Shown: positions 8,659-17,513, counted from the first letter of the stretch. The stretch is 64,000 nt of DNA from Thermocladium sp. (GCA_023269935.1 JAGDXC010000009.1:30045-94044); one strand, 5' to 3'. The notes: generated by a model from the letters alone, not told the origin. Made by a program: numbers and translations.

Positions 8659-10355
8659 TATCTATCTAATAGCTTCCTAAGCTCATCATCGCTTATAGCA
8701 GTATTTAGGGGTTCATCCCCAACCCTACGCCTAACTATGGCTGGTACCCAATCCATGTCCTTCCTCCAACCCAGTTTCTCATTTATTTCCTTCTTCAAAT
8801 CAATTATACGCGACCCGATTTTCATCATTTCCTCCAATGTAAAATTAAATCCCGTGGCTAGGTTAATGGCCCTTAATAAGTCATCAGCAGGGGGATAACC
8901 ATAGGTACAAACTATCGCTGAATTCTGTACCTGCCTATAGTCTTGCGCCTTAATTAAACTAATTACCCTCTCATCGCTGTCTACATCCCATCTATCGCCG
9001 GCTTTTATGCCAATGTTTTCCTGAGATGCACCTATATCCACGGCATACATTTCTCCCTGTAAGTGACACGCCCCCCTGGTGGATGTAGCGTACGTTAATG
9101 CTTGCAACTTAAATGCCCTAGGATCATGAGCTGGAATCTCTAGCCCCTTGACTGTGGCAACTAGATCTCTCTCTATTCCATGGCTAGCCGCGAATCTCTC
9201 TAGACCATTGGCTAGCTCATCACCTATACCCCTTCTATGCGCTATATCACGTATTACTTGATCTATCGAATTTATGTCATAATTATCATTTAATAGACCA
9301 ATTTCACGAAAATAAATCACAGCTGATATGATGACCCCAGTCGAAATCGAGTCAAGCCCCAACGAATTGACCAAATGATTCCACTCCACAATACTCTTAA
9401 TATCATTATTGCCAAGCAAGGGACCAAACACTGCAACCGTCTCGTACTCCGGTCCATCTATCCTTAACCCATTCATCCTTATTTCCCTTCCACAAGAGAT
9501 AACGCAGCTAGCGCATGGTTTACTTTGAGGATTAAATAATTCCTTTAACTTAATTGAGCTGATCGAGTCATAATCAAAGGAGTGAGATGTAAAGTAGTGT
9601 GCTGGTACATCCCCTAAGGCGGAGCCCGCATCCATCCAAACAGAGCTCCCGAACTCCCTTAAGCTCACGCTAAATGCGGCCTCATGAAGATACTTAGCCA
9701 CATATTGGCTATGCCTAAGGAACTCCTCCCTATTAAATAATGGTACTTGCTTTCGCCCCCTCACTGCTATTGCCTTAAGTTTCTTTGAACCAAAGACCGC
9801 GCCCATACCTGTTCGTCCAGCTGCTCTTCCATTATCATTCATTACGGCGGCAAATAGAACCTTATTCTCTCCCGCTGGCCCAATTGCAGCCACGCTATAT
9901 CCGCCTTGAGATAATGCAGCTATTGTCTCATAAGTGGTGAGCCCCCAGTATCGCGATGCATCAATTAACTTGATCACACCATCATCAATCACTATTGCCA
10001 CGGGACTCTGAGCGGCACCTAGAATCACAACCACATCTAACCCGCTTCTCTTCATCTCGAATCCGAATCTTCCCCCCGAATTTGATTCCCCAAGTAATCC
10101 AGTTTGAGGACTTCTACTAACTACTTCATGACGCCCCGATTCTGGAAACGATGTCCCAACAAGCGGGCCCGCCGCTAGTATTACAGGGTTTTCAGGTGAT
10201 AATGCATCGCTTAATTTATTGAGTTTGCTGAAAAGGTATGCACCTACCCCTATACCGCCTAGGTAGTTCCTCCATGCTTCTTCATCAATCGATTCAAACC
10301 AAATCTCGCTTGACGTTAGATCTATAAATGCTATTTTGTTCCAATTACCCATCAT
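8622..10355 (-). CDS. aor: Aldehyde ferredoxin oxidoreductase family protein (tungsten/pterin)
   Basis: Oxidises aldehydes to carboxylic acids with reduction of ferredoxin, using a tungsten- or molybdenum-bis-pterin and one 4Fe-4S cluster. The family fold is recognisable from MGNWNKIAFIDLTSSEIW and LGGIGVGAYLFSKLN at the N-terminus. GRAAGRTGMGAVFGSKKLKA belongs to the pterin-binding domain. The cluster ligands appear as C-A-S-C-V-I-S-C (about residue 285-292), with a distal Cys in AIVCTYGYPP. Length (577) is close to the usual 600. The ATG at 10355 overlaps the last base of the upstream ADH stop codon, so the gene is coupled in the SCP2-ADH-AOR operon. A TTG two codons earlier is possible. 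The true aldehyde substrate is unknown; neighbours suggest aldehydes made from 2-oxoacids. Confidence 0.9.
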   Translation of the reverse strand: MMGNWNKIAFIDLTSSEIWFESIDEEAWRNYLGGIGVGAYLFSKLNKLSDALSPENPVILAAGPLVGTSFPESGRHEVVSRSPQTGLLGESNSGGRFGFEMKRSGLDVVVILGAAQSPVAIVIDDGVIKLIDASRYWGLTTYETIAALSQGGYSVAAIGPAGENKVLFAAVMNDNGRAAGRTGMGAVFGSKKLKAIAVRGRKQVPLFNREEFLRHSQYVAKYLHEAAFSVSLREFGSSVWMDAGSALGDVPAHYFTSHSFDYDSISSIKLKELFNPQSKPCASCVISCGREIRMNGLRIDGPEYETVAVFGPLLGNNDIKSIVEWNHLVNSLGLDSISTGVIISAVIYFREIGLLNDNYDINSIDQVIRDIAHRRGIGDELANGLERFAASHGIERDLVATVKGLEIPAHDPRAFKLQALTYATSTRGACHLQGEMYAVDIGASQENIGIKAGDRWDVDSDERVISLIKAQDYRQVQNSAIVCTYGYPPADDLLRAINLATGFNFTLEEMMKIGSRIIDLKKEINEKLGWRKDMDWVPAIVRRRVGDEPLNTAISDDELRKLLDRYYKLRGWQFSST

Positions 10356-11470
10356 TACCAAGCCTTCTCAAATATTGACTTAATATCATCTTCACCCGGT
10401 ATTACTGGGTTAAACGATAATTCACTGTCCTCAATTGCTTTCCTGGACATGGTGTCTATAGCTGAGAAATAGGCATCCTTATCAATGCCTAATTCCCTCA
10501 CAGCGATAGGTTGCTTGATTTCCCGGTAAAGCCTTAACAATCCCTCAATTAATCCATCTACGTCTCCCCCAAAACCTAGTAATCCACTGATGTATCTATA
10601 CTTCGCATTGGCAGTTGCGTCCACGCTATTGAACTTAATCACATGTGGGAGAAACAATGCGACCGATACCCCATGAACCACATGGAAAGTTGCGCCAAAT
10701 GCGTGACCTAATGCATGAGCCATGGCGGTACCGCTGTTTGAGAAAGCCATCCCAGCCATAGTTGCCGCTATATGCATAGCATCTTTGGCATCATCGTTAT
10801 TCATGATGGCAAGCGGAAGATTCCTAACAATGGTTAGAATCGACTTCTCAGCCAGAGCGTCTGTAAAGATCGACGCAGTATTAGCCACAAGCGCCTCAAA
10901 TGCATGCACTAAGGCATCTAGCCCAGTGGACCTCACTATATTTTCTTGTGATGGTGTAAATGATGGATCTAACACTATTATTAATGGAACTAAGTCATAG
11001 TTACCCATAGCCAGCTTTCGTCCATTATCCGTCAAAACAACGCCAAACGATGCATCGCTACCTGTTCCAGAGGTAGTTGGCACCGCTATTAAAGTAGTTT
11101 TTAGATTAATTGATTCAAATGGATTTATGGAACGTAAATCTCCATTTGGATTCGAAAGCAAATAAGCCAATGATTTAGCGAAGTCTATCACGCTGCCCCC
11201 ACCCACCGCCATTACTGAAGTATAGTCGCCCCTTATTTTCCCAAATGCATTTAGAACATCATTGACGCTGGGCTCCGGCGGCACATCACTCCAAACAAAG
11301 TACTCCAATCCCCTCAGCATTTCCTTTATTTTCTCTCCATGTATCCTCAAGACATTTGGATCAACTATTACCAGGACTCTTTTCCCCAAGTATGTCCTCA
11401 ATAAATCGCCGGCGTCCTTGTATATATCCCTCTGAAATATTATTTTTCGCGGTAATGTGATTATAGGCAT
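10355..11470 (-). CDS. Iron-containing alcohol dehydrogenase family protein
   Basis: Interconverts alcohols and aldehydes with NAD(P)H. The 371-residue chain shows AVGGGSVIDFAKSLAY (dinucleotide site) and PTTSGTGSDAS. It also has the metal-ligand region GLDALVHAFEALV and HALGHAFGATFHVVHGVSVA, where Asp and three His supply the iron/zinc site. Length matches group III ADHs (about 380). It starts 4 nt after the SCP2 stop and its own stop overlaps the AOR start, so the three are co-transcribed. In context it would reduce the same aldehyde that AOR oxidises, giving a redox branch point. That pairing is my inference. Confidence 0.9.
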   Translation of the reverse strand: MPIITLPRKIIFQRDIYKDAGDLLRTYLGKRVLVIVDPNVLRIHGEKIKEMLRGLEYFVWSDVPPEPSVNDVLNAFGKIRGDYTSVMAVGGGSVIDFAKSLAYLLSNPNGDLRSINPFESINLKTTLIAVPTTSGTGSDASFGVVLTDNGRKLAMGNYDLVPLIIVLDPSFTPSQENIVRSTGLDALVHAFEALVANTASIFTDALAEKSILTIVRNLPLAIMNNDDAKDAMHIAATMAGMAFSNSGTAMAHALGHAFGATFHVVHGVSVALFLPHVIKFNSVDATANAKYRYISGLLGFGGDVDGLIEGLLRLYREIKQPIAVRELGIDKDAYFSAIDTMSRKAIEDSELSFNPVIPGEDDIKSIFEKAW

Positions 11471-11474
11471 ACCA

Positions 11475-11894
11475 TCACTTCATGAACTGCGTTGGAACCT
11501 TCTGTGCAGCTTTTACCATCGCTATTGCCGCGGTAGAGTACCGAAGAAGCAGAGCCATATTGCCCTTGACCTTTAATTGCCCGGTCAACATTGCTTGGGT
11601 TGGATTTATCTTGCCCTCTATAACTTTCTTCCAGTTATCATATGATGCCTCTATAATGAATGGGGCAGTGGCATGCTCCTCCATTGGAAATTCAACTGAA
11701 AGGCATTTGCCATCCATTAACTTCAATATGAAACGTGATATCTCGAATTGTAATCCAGCCTCCTCATTTACCTTAAATAATATGGGATCCTTCCAACCCT
11801 TTCCGGCCTTATTATAGTCCTCCGACATGGATAACTCATTACAATATCGATTAACCCACTCACGGGAGGGGAAAACAATTTTTTGGTCGCTCAT
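11475..11894 (-). CDS. SCP2 sterol/lipid-carrier domain protein
   Basis: A 139-residue single-domain protein of the SCP2/Alkyl-sulfatase C-terminal fold, a hydrophobic-ligand carrier. The recognisable part is the second half: ATAPFIIEASYDNWKKVIEG followed by KINPTQAMLTGQLKVKGNMA, which is the classic SCP2 motif (P..A...G.....GD...). It is the first gene of the operon with the iron ADH and AOR. A TATA-like GTTTAAATATTAAG sits about 25 nt upstream of ATG 11894. Archaea often place SCP2 genes beside fatty-acid or aldehyde enzymes; here it may bind a hydrophobic acid or aldehyde. It is divergent from the 2-hydroxyacid dehydrogenase across a 78-nt region. Confidence 0.85.
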   Translation of the reverse strand: MSDQKIVFPSREWVNRYCNELSMSEDYNKAGKGWKDPILFKVNEEAGLQFEISRFILKLMDGKCLSVEFPMEEHATAPFIIEASYDNWKKVIEGKINPTQAMLTGQLKVKGNMALLLRYSTAAIAMVKAAQKVPTQFMK

Positions 11895-11972
11895 GATTGC
11901 AATATTTTAATACTTAATATTTAAACTTTGTTGTAAAACCTTTAATAAGTATTATATATTTATCTATACTTA
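11895..11972. promoter_or_regulatory. Divergent promoter region between SCP2-ADH-AOR and hydroxyacid dehydrogenase operons
   Basis: This 78-nt AT-rich gap holds back-to-back TATA-like boxes. The minus-strand GTTTAAATATTAAG is around 11913-11926. The plus-strand TATATATTTA at about 11952-11961 lies roughly 15-20 nt before ATG 11973. The tight spacing means one regulator could control both operons. No clear palindromic operator stands out beyond the AT-rich repeats. Confidence 0.5.
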
Positions 11973-12902
11973 ATGAAAGCACTAGCAATACTTCCTCCAT
12001 TCATACCAATCGAGCAGATAAAGGGAGCCGCGGCCCAAATACTTCCTGAGCTAGACATAACTACATCTGTAGATTTTGAGAGAAACAATGCGGATGTACT
12101 AATAGTAACAACCTTCACTAAAGTCGACTCAGAGCTTCTGAATAAGCTACCTAATCTGAAATTTATTCAAGTGGCTAGCACTGGCTACGACAATGTGAAT
12201 ATAGAGGAGGTCAAGCGTAGGGGCATTATGTTAAGCAATATTCCGGTTGCCAATAAAGAAGCCGTGGCTGAGCATGTAATAATGTTCGCTCTAGCATTGC
12301 TACGCAACTTGATTCAACTAAATTCTGAAATAAAGGCCAAGCGATGGCCAATACTAACTGGCGCACGCGAATTAAAGGGTAAGGTATTCGGCATAATAGG
12401 AATGGGTGCTATTGGAGTCAAACTCGTTGAGAGACTAATACCCTTTGAGGTGGGTATACTTTATTATGATGTGAGGAGACTACCTTCCGAGAAAGAGGAA
12501 TTCTACGGCATTAGGTATGTATCGTTAGATGATTTATTGAGGCTATCCGACATAATCTCCATACATGTGCCTCTAACTAATGAGACCAGACACATGATCT
12601 CCGAAAAACAACTAAGCTTAATGAAGGATGGAGCCATCCTGATAAATACTGCAAGGGCTGAGGTAATAGATGAGAAAGCACTGATAAAGGCCATCAAGGA
12701 AAAAGGAATTAAAGTCGGCATAGATGTTTATGAAACGGAGCCGCCGGATTTCAATTCCGAGCTTTTTTCAATGGATAATATAATTTTCTCGCCTCATATA
12801 GCTGGAGCAACAATGGAGAGCCAGGAAAGATTTCTTATGGAGACCATAGCAAACGTACTAAGGTATAAACAAGGATTAGAGCCTCAGTATCGGGTGATTT
12901 AA
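11973..12902 (+). CDS. D-isomer-specific 2-hydroxyacid dehydrogenase
   Basis: NAD(P)H-dependent reduction of a 2-oxoacid (glyoxylate, hydroxypyruvate or a branched/aromatic analogue) to the D-2-hydroxyacid, or the reverse. The 309-residue protein has the Rossmann motif GIIGMGAIG (about 141-149). Catalytic Arg is in INTARAEVIDEKAL, Glu in DVYETEPPD, and His in FSPHIAGAT. The N-terminal QVASTGYDNVNIEE belongs to the substrate domain. The following ThDP-enzyme gene begins at the very next base after its stop, so the pair is one operon. The exact substrate cannot be told from sequence. Confidence 0.9.
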   Translation: MKALAILPPFIPIEQIKGAAAQILPELDITTSVDFERNNADVLIVTTFTKVDSELLNKLPNLKFIQVASTGYDNVNIEEVKRRGIMLSNIPVANKEAVAEHVIMFALALLRNLIQLNSEIKAKRWPILTGARELKGKVFGIIGMGAIGVKLVERLIPFEVGILYYDVRRLPSEKEEFYGIRYVSLDDLLRLSDIISIHVPLTNETRHMISEKQLSLMKDGAILINTARAEVIDEKALIKAIKEKGIKVGIDVYETEPPDFNSELFSMDNIIFSPHIAGATMESQERFLMETIANVLRYKQGLEPQYRVI

Positions 12903-14444
12903 TTGAAGGGATATGAGGCTCTTAAAGCCAGCATAAAGGAGCTAGATATTTCGCCGGCCTTTGGCAATCCCGGAACCACGGAACTCCCGATGTTAAGGGG
13001 AATTGATCAATATTACCTGACCCTACATGACTCCATAGCAGTAGGCATGGCTGATGGTTATTCCCAATACTCGCTTAAACCAAGCCTAGTCAATCTACAT
13101 TCCGTTCCTGGTGTTGGCAACTCAATCGCATTTATCCATACATCACTAAAGAACCGAGCTCCAATAATAATCACAGCAGGCCAACAGGATACTAGGCATG
13201 CAGTGTATGAACCACTATTGTACGGAGAATTAACTGATATGGTTAATGGCGTAGTCAAGATGAGGTACGAGGTAAGGCACAGTAATGATATACCCATAAT
13301 CATGAGGAAGGCTAAAGCCATCGCCTTGACGCCGCCAATGGGGCCGGTCTTCATATCATTCCCCATGGATATAATGGATGAAGATGCCGAATATCTGCCG
13401 AGACAATACGCATATCGCATCCCAAACTTAATCGATGAGGATGCCGTGGATTATATAGCAAATGCACTGGATGCGGCGGAGAATCCCGCTCTAGTAATGG
13501 GGTACGAGATAGATGCATTCAATGCATTTAAGGAAGCAGAAGAATTAGCAGATGCACTTGGATGCCCAGTTTACGCTGAGCCATTAGCACATAGATCCCC
13601 CTTTAATTCCAATAGCAAGAGATTCGCAGGGGATCTACTTCCTGGATCAACATTGATAAATATGAAACTCTTGACCCATGATCTAATATTGATAATTGGA
13701 GGCGGAATAACTCTGTATCCCTACTTACCATCTCCCCTCCTTCCAGGCAAGCGCATAATCTCAGTGGGATTCGATGTAGACCCAAGACTGGGAGAAACAT
13801 TTATCATGAACCCACGAATGTTCATGAAAGAAGCAGCCAAGAAGATCACACATAAATGCAATTATGTGCGGGAGGATGATTTGCTATATATGAATAGAGT
13901 GGTTAGATCGAGGGCTGTAATGGGCATTGATTATGTCATGCATGAGGCACGGAAGGTCTTCCAGGATTTCACAGTTGTAGATGAGTCTATATCATATTCG
14001 CCAATAGTTAGGAGCGTGATGGGGTATGGCCATAATAAGTACTTCACAGCCAAGAGCGGCCAACTTGGTTGGGCATTATCGGCATCATTAGGTATCTCAA
14101 TAGTTGAGAAGAGGCTGCTCACCATGGTGGGAGATGGGTCCTTCATGTATTCAGTTCAAGGTTTATGGACAGCTGCTAAATACAAGCTACCCCTCAAGAT
14201 AATTGTGCTAAGCAATGGCGGATACAATATATTGAAGAGCTATGCCAAGAGCTACTACCCAGAACTCGAGACAGCTGATTATCTCAACATAGAGGCAAAA
14301 ATAACTGATATAGCTAAAGGCTTTGGCATTGAGGCAGAAACTGCTGGCAAGGATCTACAGGAACTTAAGTGGCTATATGAAGGCGAAGACCCGAAATTAC
14401 TCCTAATAAACATGGATAGAACAGTGCAGAAAATGTTCCTTTAG
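12903..14444 (+). CDS. Thiamine-diphosphate 2-oxoacid decarboxylase, benzoylformate decarboxylase-like
   Basis: Predicted to decarboxylate a 2-oxoacid to an aldehyde with ThDP/Mg. The 513-residue chain has FGNPGTTELPML with the ThDP-activating Glu near residue 26, HSVPGVGNSIAFIHTS, and QDTRHAVYEPLLYGEL. The C-terminal ThDP motif is GDGSFMYSVQGLWTAAKY, followed by the Asn ligand in SNGGYN. These features and the length favour the benzoylformate/phenylpyruvate decarboxylase branch over acetolactate synthase. Translation starts at TTG 12903 directly after the dehydrogenase stop. Together with the divergent ADH and AOR it suggests an Ehrlich-type amino-acid catabolic route, which is inference. 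Confidence 0.88.
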   Translation: MKGYEALKASIKELDISPAFGNPGTTELPMLRGIDQYYLTLHDSIAVGMADGYSQYSLKPSLVNLHSVPGVGNSIAFIHTSLKNRAPIIITAGQQDTRHAVYEPLLYGELTDMVNGVVKMRYEVRHSNDIPIIMRKAKAIALTPPMGPVFISFPMDIMDEDAEYLPRQYAYRIPNLIDEDAVDYIANALDAAENPALVMGYEIDAFNAFKEAEELADALGCPVYAEPLAHRSPFNSNSKRFAGDLLPGSTLINMKLLTHDLILIIGGGITLYPYLPSPLLPGKRIISVGFDVDPRLGETFIMNPRMFMKEAAKKITHKCNYVREDDLLYMNRVVRSRAVMGIDYVMHEARKVFQDFTVVDESISYSPIVRSVMGYGHNKYFTAKSGQLGWALSASLGISIVEKRLLTMVGDGSFMYSVQGLWTAAKYKLPLKIIVLSNGGYNILKSYAKSYYPELETADYLNIEAKITDIAKGFGIEAETAGKDLQELKWLYEGEDPKLLLINMDRTVQKMFL

Positions 14445-14802
14445 GAATAAAATCATAATTCCATTTACTTTTTGCTAGGAATCCGGAAACAAACTTATCT
14501 TCAAGTGAAAAAGAGACTAGTTCACTTAATTGTCTCCTCAAACTCCCTTGATGCCGGCGAGGTTCGGTTGGCGTACAAAATCAAAAACTCTAACCCAAGA
14601 ATCCTAGGAGAAGTATTTACCGTTTATTTTTATATACTTTTATGCTCTGCTTTCTTCTACTTAGTTGCCTATTATCTAAGTAAGAATAAGCCTACTTTAA
14701 GCCCTTAGGTTACATCCCTTTTTAACCTAGTGGAAGTTTCCATAGTGGAGCAAGGATATCATTATTGCCTAATTGGTTCTTCATCAATGCTATATTGACC
14801 AT
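14445..14802. other. Intergenic stretch of about 360 nt, no supported gene
   Basis: It lies between the 3' ends of the ThDP decarboxylase and elf1 genes. A 78-codon frame begins at TTG 14472 and encodes one hydrophobic segment near its end. It lacks a promoter at the usual distance and uses codons unlike its neighbours, so I do not call it. A TTAGGTTA...TAACCTAG inverted pair around 14706-14733 could be a 3' processing or termination structure for the convergent genes. Confidence 0.3.
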
Positions 14803-15237
14803 TCATAGTTCATTTTCATCCTTCTCATTCTCGTCATTATTTAGAGAATCACCCCGTAGATCTAAATCATCACTTGATTCATCATCAACAGGGAAATCCT
14901 CATACTCAACTCCCTCTATCTTATCGCTCTCGCCATTCTTCTGGTTATTGTTTGATACTTGAGGAACAACTGGAATAACCCCCTCCTTCTTTGGCTTTAT
15001 TTCACCTGCATAATACTTATCAGCGAATTTATTGAAGTAATCCACAGGTAAGTACCCCTCCACAACATTAAAGGCAGCCTCCAGTCCACAGTTGCTGCAG
15101 ATAACTGTTACGGTTTTTTCTTTTCTATTCAATATAACGTTAACGCTAGTCATGCCACAGTGCGGGCACTGAAATATCCTCGGCAGCTTCTTAGCGGGCT
15201 TGACCGCCAGCTTCCTACGCACTTTTCTCCTACCCAT
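14803..15237 (-). CDS. elf1: Elf1-type transcription elongation factor
   Basis: Archaeal Elf1 binds RNA polymerase and assists elongation through roadblocks. The protein starts with a strongly basic MGRRKVRRKLAVKPAKKLP tail followed by one zinc ribbon, C-P-H-C-G-M ... C-S-N-C-G-L (about residues 27-52). An EGYLPVDYFNKFADKYY helix region follows, all as in Elf1. Beyond residue 90 this copy carries an unusual acidic, low-complexity C-terminal tail of about 55 residues, rich in Asp, Glu, Asn and Ser, so at 144 residues it is much longer than typical Elf1 (80-90). I chose the ATG at 15237 because the canonical MGRRK start lies there; a start three codons earlier is possible. Confidence 0.85.
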   Translation of the reverse strand: MGRRKVRRKLAVKPAKKLPRIFQCPHCGMTSVNVILNRKEKTVTVICSNCGLEAAFNVVEGYLPVDYFNKFADKYYAGEIKPKKEGVIPVVPQVSNNNQKNGESDKIEGVEYEDFPVDDESSDDLDLRGDSLNNDENEKDENEL

Positions 15238-15375
15238 CAAGTTCAAGATTCTTGTTAAACCTATTTATTTCTTTTTCGGACGAATAAGCAAGTTTAATGC
15301 ATAGCTGTTGAAACCAGCAAAGCACAGAAGCTAGGCAAGAATCTTTATAAAAATCAAGATTATTCCGCGATTCAC

Positions 15376-16062
15376 ATGTATCAATTGATCTACCTATTCG
15401 GTGAAGCGATACTGCTCTACTTATTAACCGGTTGGGTGGTTTGGGTGAGCGGGAGGAGAAGCGATGATGTCTTGCTCCTCACCACGGGCGCTACCTACCT
15501 GTTCCTGCTAACAATGAGCCAAGTATTGGCTGTTAGGTTGCTAAATATTTCCCCGTTTCTTGTTCCTGGGGGGGTCATTAGTTATAGTGCGAGTGTCGCG
15601 GTGCTGGATATAGCTAGCGTGAAGTATGGGGCTAGGCTGGGGAGGTGGTTGGTGGGTATTGGTGCTGTCCTGCAATTGTCATACTTCATAATGCTTAACC
15701 TGGTGTCCATTACCCCTGGAACTGGGGGGTCTGGTGTCCTCAGCACCAGTGCGAGGATAGCCGTGGCGAGCGTCGTCTCATTCCTGGTCAGCGAGAATAT
15801 TGATGTGCACCTAGTTACTAGGCTGAGGCTGGGCGTGGTGAGGAGGGTTGGGGTCAGCGACCCCATCGCAATGACCATAGATAGCCTAGTATTCATACCC
15901 ACGGCGTTCCTGGGAGTCCTGCCCCTAAGCGTCCTCCTAAGCCTAATAATTGGGCAATTAATAGTTAAGTTCAGCTTCGTCCCACTCACGATGCTGACCG
16001 TAGGCATGAACAGGAAAATACTGAACTACGGACCAATAAAAACACCCACAACGAGCACATGA
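15376..16062 (+). CDS. VUT-family (YhhQ/DUF165-like) integral membrane protein
   Basis: A 228-residue protein with about six membrane segments and the VUT-like stretch FLVPGGVISYSASVAVLDIASVKYGARLGR, where a loop with conserved small and acidic residues follows the second helix (residue spans given in short pieces here only). The family includes queuosine/archaeosine precursor transporters. GC content is visibly higher (above 50% in the last third, with many GTG, CTG and AGG codons) than in the adjacent genes, which suggests different ancestry. ATG 15376 is about 30 nt below CTTTATAAAAATC. The gene stands alone between elf1 and a decayed-looking intergenic stretch. Confidence 0.65.
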   Translation: MYQLIYLFGEAILLYLLTGWVVWVSGRRSDDVLLLTTGATYLFLLTMSQVLAVRLLNISPFLVPGGVISYSASVAVLDIASVKYGARLGRWLVGIGAVLQLSYFIMLNLVSITPGTGGSGVLSTSARIAVASVVSFLVSENIDVHLVTRLRLGVVRRVGVSDPIAMTIDSLVFIPTAFLGVLPLSVLLSLIIGQLIVKFSFVPLTMLTVGMNRKILNYGPIKTPTTST

Positions 16063-16433
16063 AGCCTTTATGTGGTTAATGCAACATATTGAACTCATGA
16101 ATTAGTGAACTGCTCCTGTCCTTATGGATGGGTATCCTCGTCTCGTGGCGTGGTTTTCCTGTTTCCTTGGAGTGGTCTTGATCCTCCTTTACAAGGGGGC
16201 TTCATCTATTGGAACTCAGTCCTCCCCCACGGGGGAACCCACCGTAACCCCCAAAGAGACACTTGACCCAACAGCCAGAGACCAAAAATCACTTATAGCT
16301 ATTTCTATTTTTACCAAAATCTCTGATTCAATAAACCATGATGCAAAGGACGATAATGTTTATGGATTAGGCACTTGAGGGATTTTTAGATGGAAATATT
16401 TAATAATTGCTTGGAATCAACAATGAGAACGAA
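16063..16433. other. GC-richer intergenic remnant
   Basis: This gap continues the higher GC of the preceding VUT gene up to about 16290, then becomes AT-rich. An 84-codon frame (16124-16378) encodes a hydrophobic run, then a Pro/Thr-rich tail. It has no TATA at leaderless distance and looks more like the end of a broken gene or element than an intact one. A CCCCCACGGGGG palindrome occurs at about 16222-16233. Confidence 0.3.
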
Positions 16434-16886
16434 ATGGGGAGAAGAAGCTCAAATGAAGTGGAGTTAATTAATGTGACGAAGGAGTTAGAGGATAAATATA
16501 ATTATTTATTGGAGTTTATGAGCGGAACTAATTACCCGCTTCCAGATATCAGGGATGCATTGGTCACAGTCTCAGATAAGTTAAGTGAACTTAACATAAA
16601 TGTCCTAGCCCTCGTCGACAATATAAGAAGTGAAACAATAAAACGAAAACTAGAGACAAAGGAATTTGGAGAAATGGTTCGTTACATAGATGGATTAATA
16701 ACAAAGATACAAAGTGTGCTGAATGTCTCCAGCTCGCTCTGTATGTTGTCCGATAATAGTGAGGCAGTTAGGTTATGCATAACTGCATTATTCCAAGGAG
16801 CCGGCTTCTCCGGGATCAGCATAATAAAGGACTTAACGCTATTAACAAAGAACATAATTCTGCCATTAATAACATCCACAAAGTAA
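16434..16886 (+). CDS. Hypothetical alpha-helical protein
   Basis: I do not recognise a family. The 150-residue product is mainly helical with heptad-like spacing in VELINVTKELEDKYNYLLEF and LSELNINVLALVDNI. A weakly hydrophobic C-terminus (ISIIKDLTLLTKNIILPL) could lie against a membrane. Codon use (ATA, GGA, AGG, TTA) matches native genes and differs from the GC-rich stretch before it, which supports a real gene. I chose ATG 16434; a TTG nine codons earlier (16407) is the alternative. TATTTAATAATT at 16397-16408 is the nearest TATA-like box. Confidence 0.55.
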   Translation: MGRRSSNEVELINVTKELEDKYNYLLEFMSGTNYPLPDIRDALVTVSDKLSELNINVLALVDNIRSETIKRKLETKEFGEMVRYIDGLITKIQSVLNVSSSLCMLSDNSEAVRLCITALFQGAGFSGISIIKDLTLLTKNIILPLITSTK

Positions 16887-16924
16887 TTGAGCCTATATTT
16901 ATTGCCCTAGTCATTTTATGATGC

Positions 16925-17512
16925 CTATAAATTGATGCGACCCTCCATTTCCTCTAATGTCTGGATGAAATCCATTAATTTATCATTATCAAGTCTAGAA
17001 AGCCAATCTATCTCATTATCAATTGCTTCGCCATTTAATGCCCTAATTATCGTATCAATACACTCATCTGGAGATGACTTGCTTGTATCTACCTCGATTA
17101 CTTTCCCATCAAACAAATCGCGAGCAGCATATGATATAACGTTGAGGAGCTCGGATAATACATTAGAGGCAACCTTACTTAATGGCCAACCTCTCTTTTG
17201 AAGCTCATTCCATAATAAATATGGATCACGACGCAAAATAACGACTTTATCAATTATGGAGGAATCAAGCAACTCTACGGCAAGCGTCTCACAAACACAA
17301 CCACTTATTTTCCTAACCTCTTCATTAAGCATTGCAGAAACCTTCTCTGGATCCAACACATCAAAGGTATTGTTAAGCTGATTCCAAGATACTTGACCAC
17401 TGGCCAGAATCAATTCATTTAGATTTATGTATGGCACGCCAAGCTTCTTAGATAGCGCTAATGAGATAGTGGTTTTCCCAGTGCCTGGTGTTCCAGTCAC
17501 CAATATACGCAT
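16925..17512 (-). CDS. fap7: aFap7 / AK6-type adenylate kinase-like NTPase
   Basis: A 195-residue P-loop NTPase of the Fap7/AK6 group, which in archaea and eukaryotes binds ribosomal protein uS11 and acts in late small-subunit maturation. It starts with MRILVTGTPGTGKTTIS (Walker A GTPGTGKT) and has the short LSKKLGVPYINLNEL segment. CVCETLAVELL follows at the NMP-binding side, then VVILRRDPYLLWNELQKRGW, the L/I-R-x-P motif after the lid entry typical of this family. It begins one base after the AsnRS stop codon, so it is the last gene of that transcript. The interaction partner uS11 is encoded at 37.3 kb, not adjacent. Confidence 0.85.
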   Translation of the reverse strand: MRILVTGTPGTGKTTISLALSKKLGVPYINLNELILASGQVSWNQLNNTFDVLDPEKVSAMLNEEVRKISGCVCETLAVELLDSSIIDKVVILRRDPYLLWNELQKRGWPLSKVASNVLSELLNVISYAARDLFDGKVIEVDTSKSSPDECIDTIIRALNGEAIDNEIDWLSRLDNDKLMDFIQTLEEMEGRINL

Positions 17513-17513
17513 A

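Noticed and set aside
14472..14708. 78-codon frame from TTG with one hydrophobic segment
   Set aside because: No TATA box at leaderless distance, codon use unlike neighbours, no family resemblance.
16124..16378. 84-codon frame with Pro/Thr-rich tail
   Set aside because: Looks like the end of a broken gene; no promoter and no recognisable domain. Kept only as part of the intergenic remnant.
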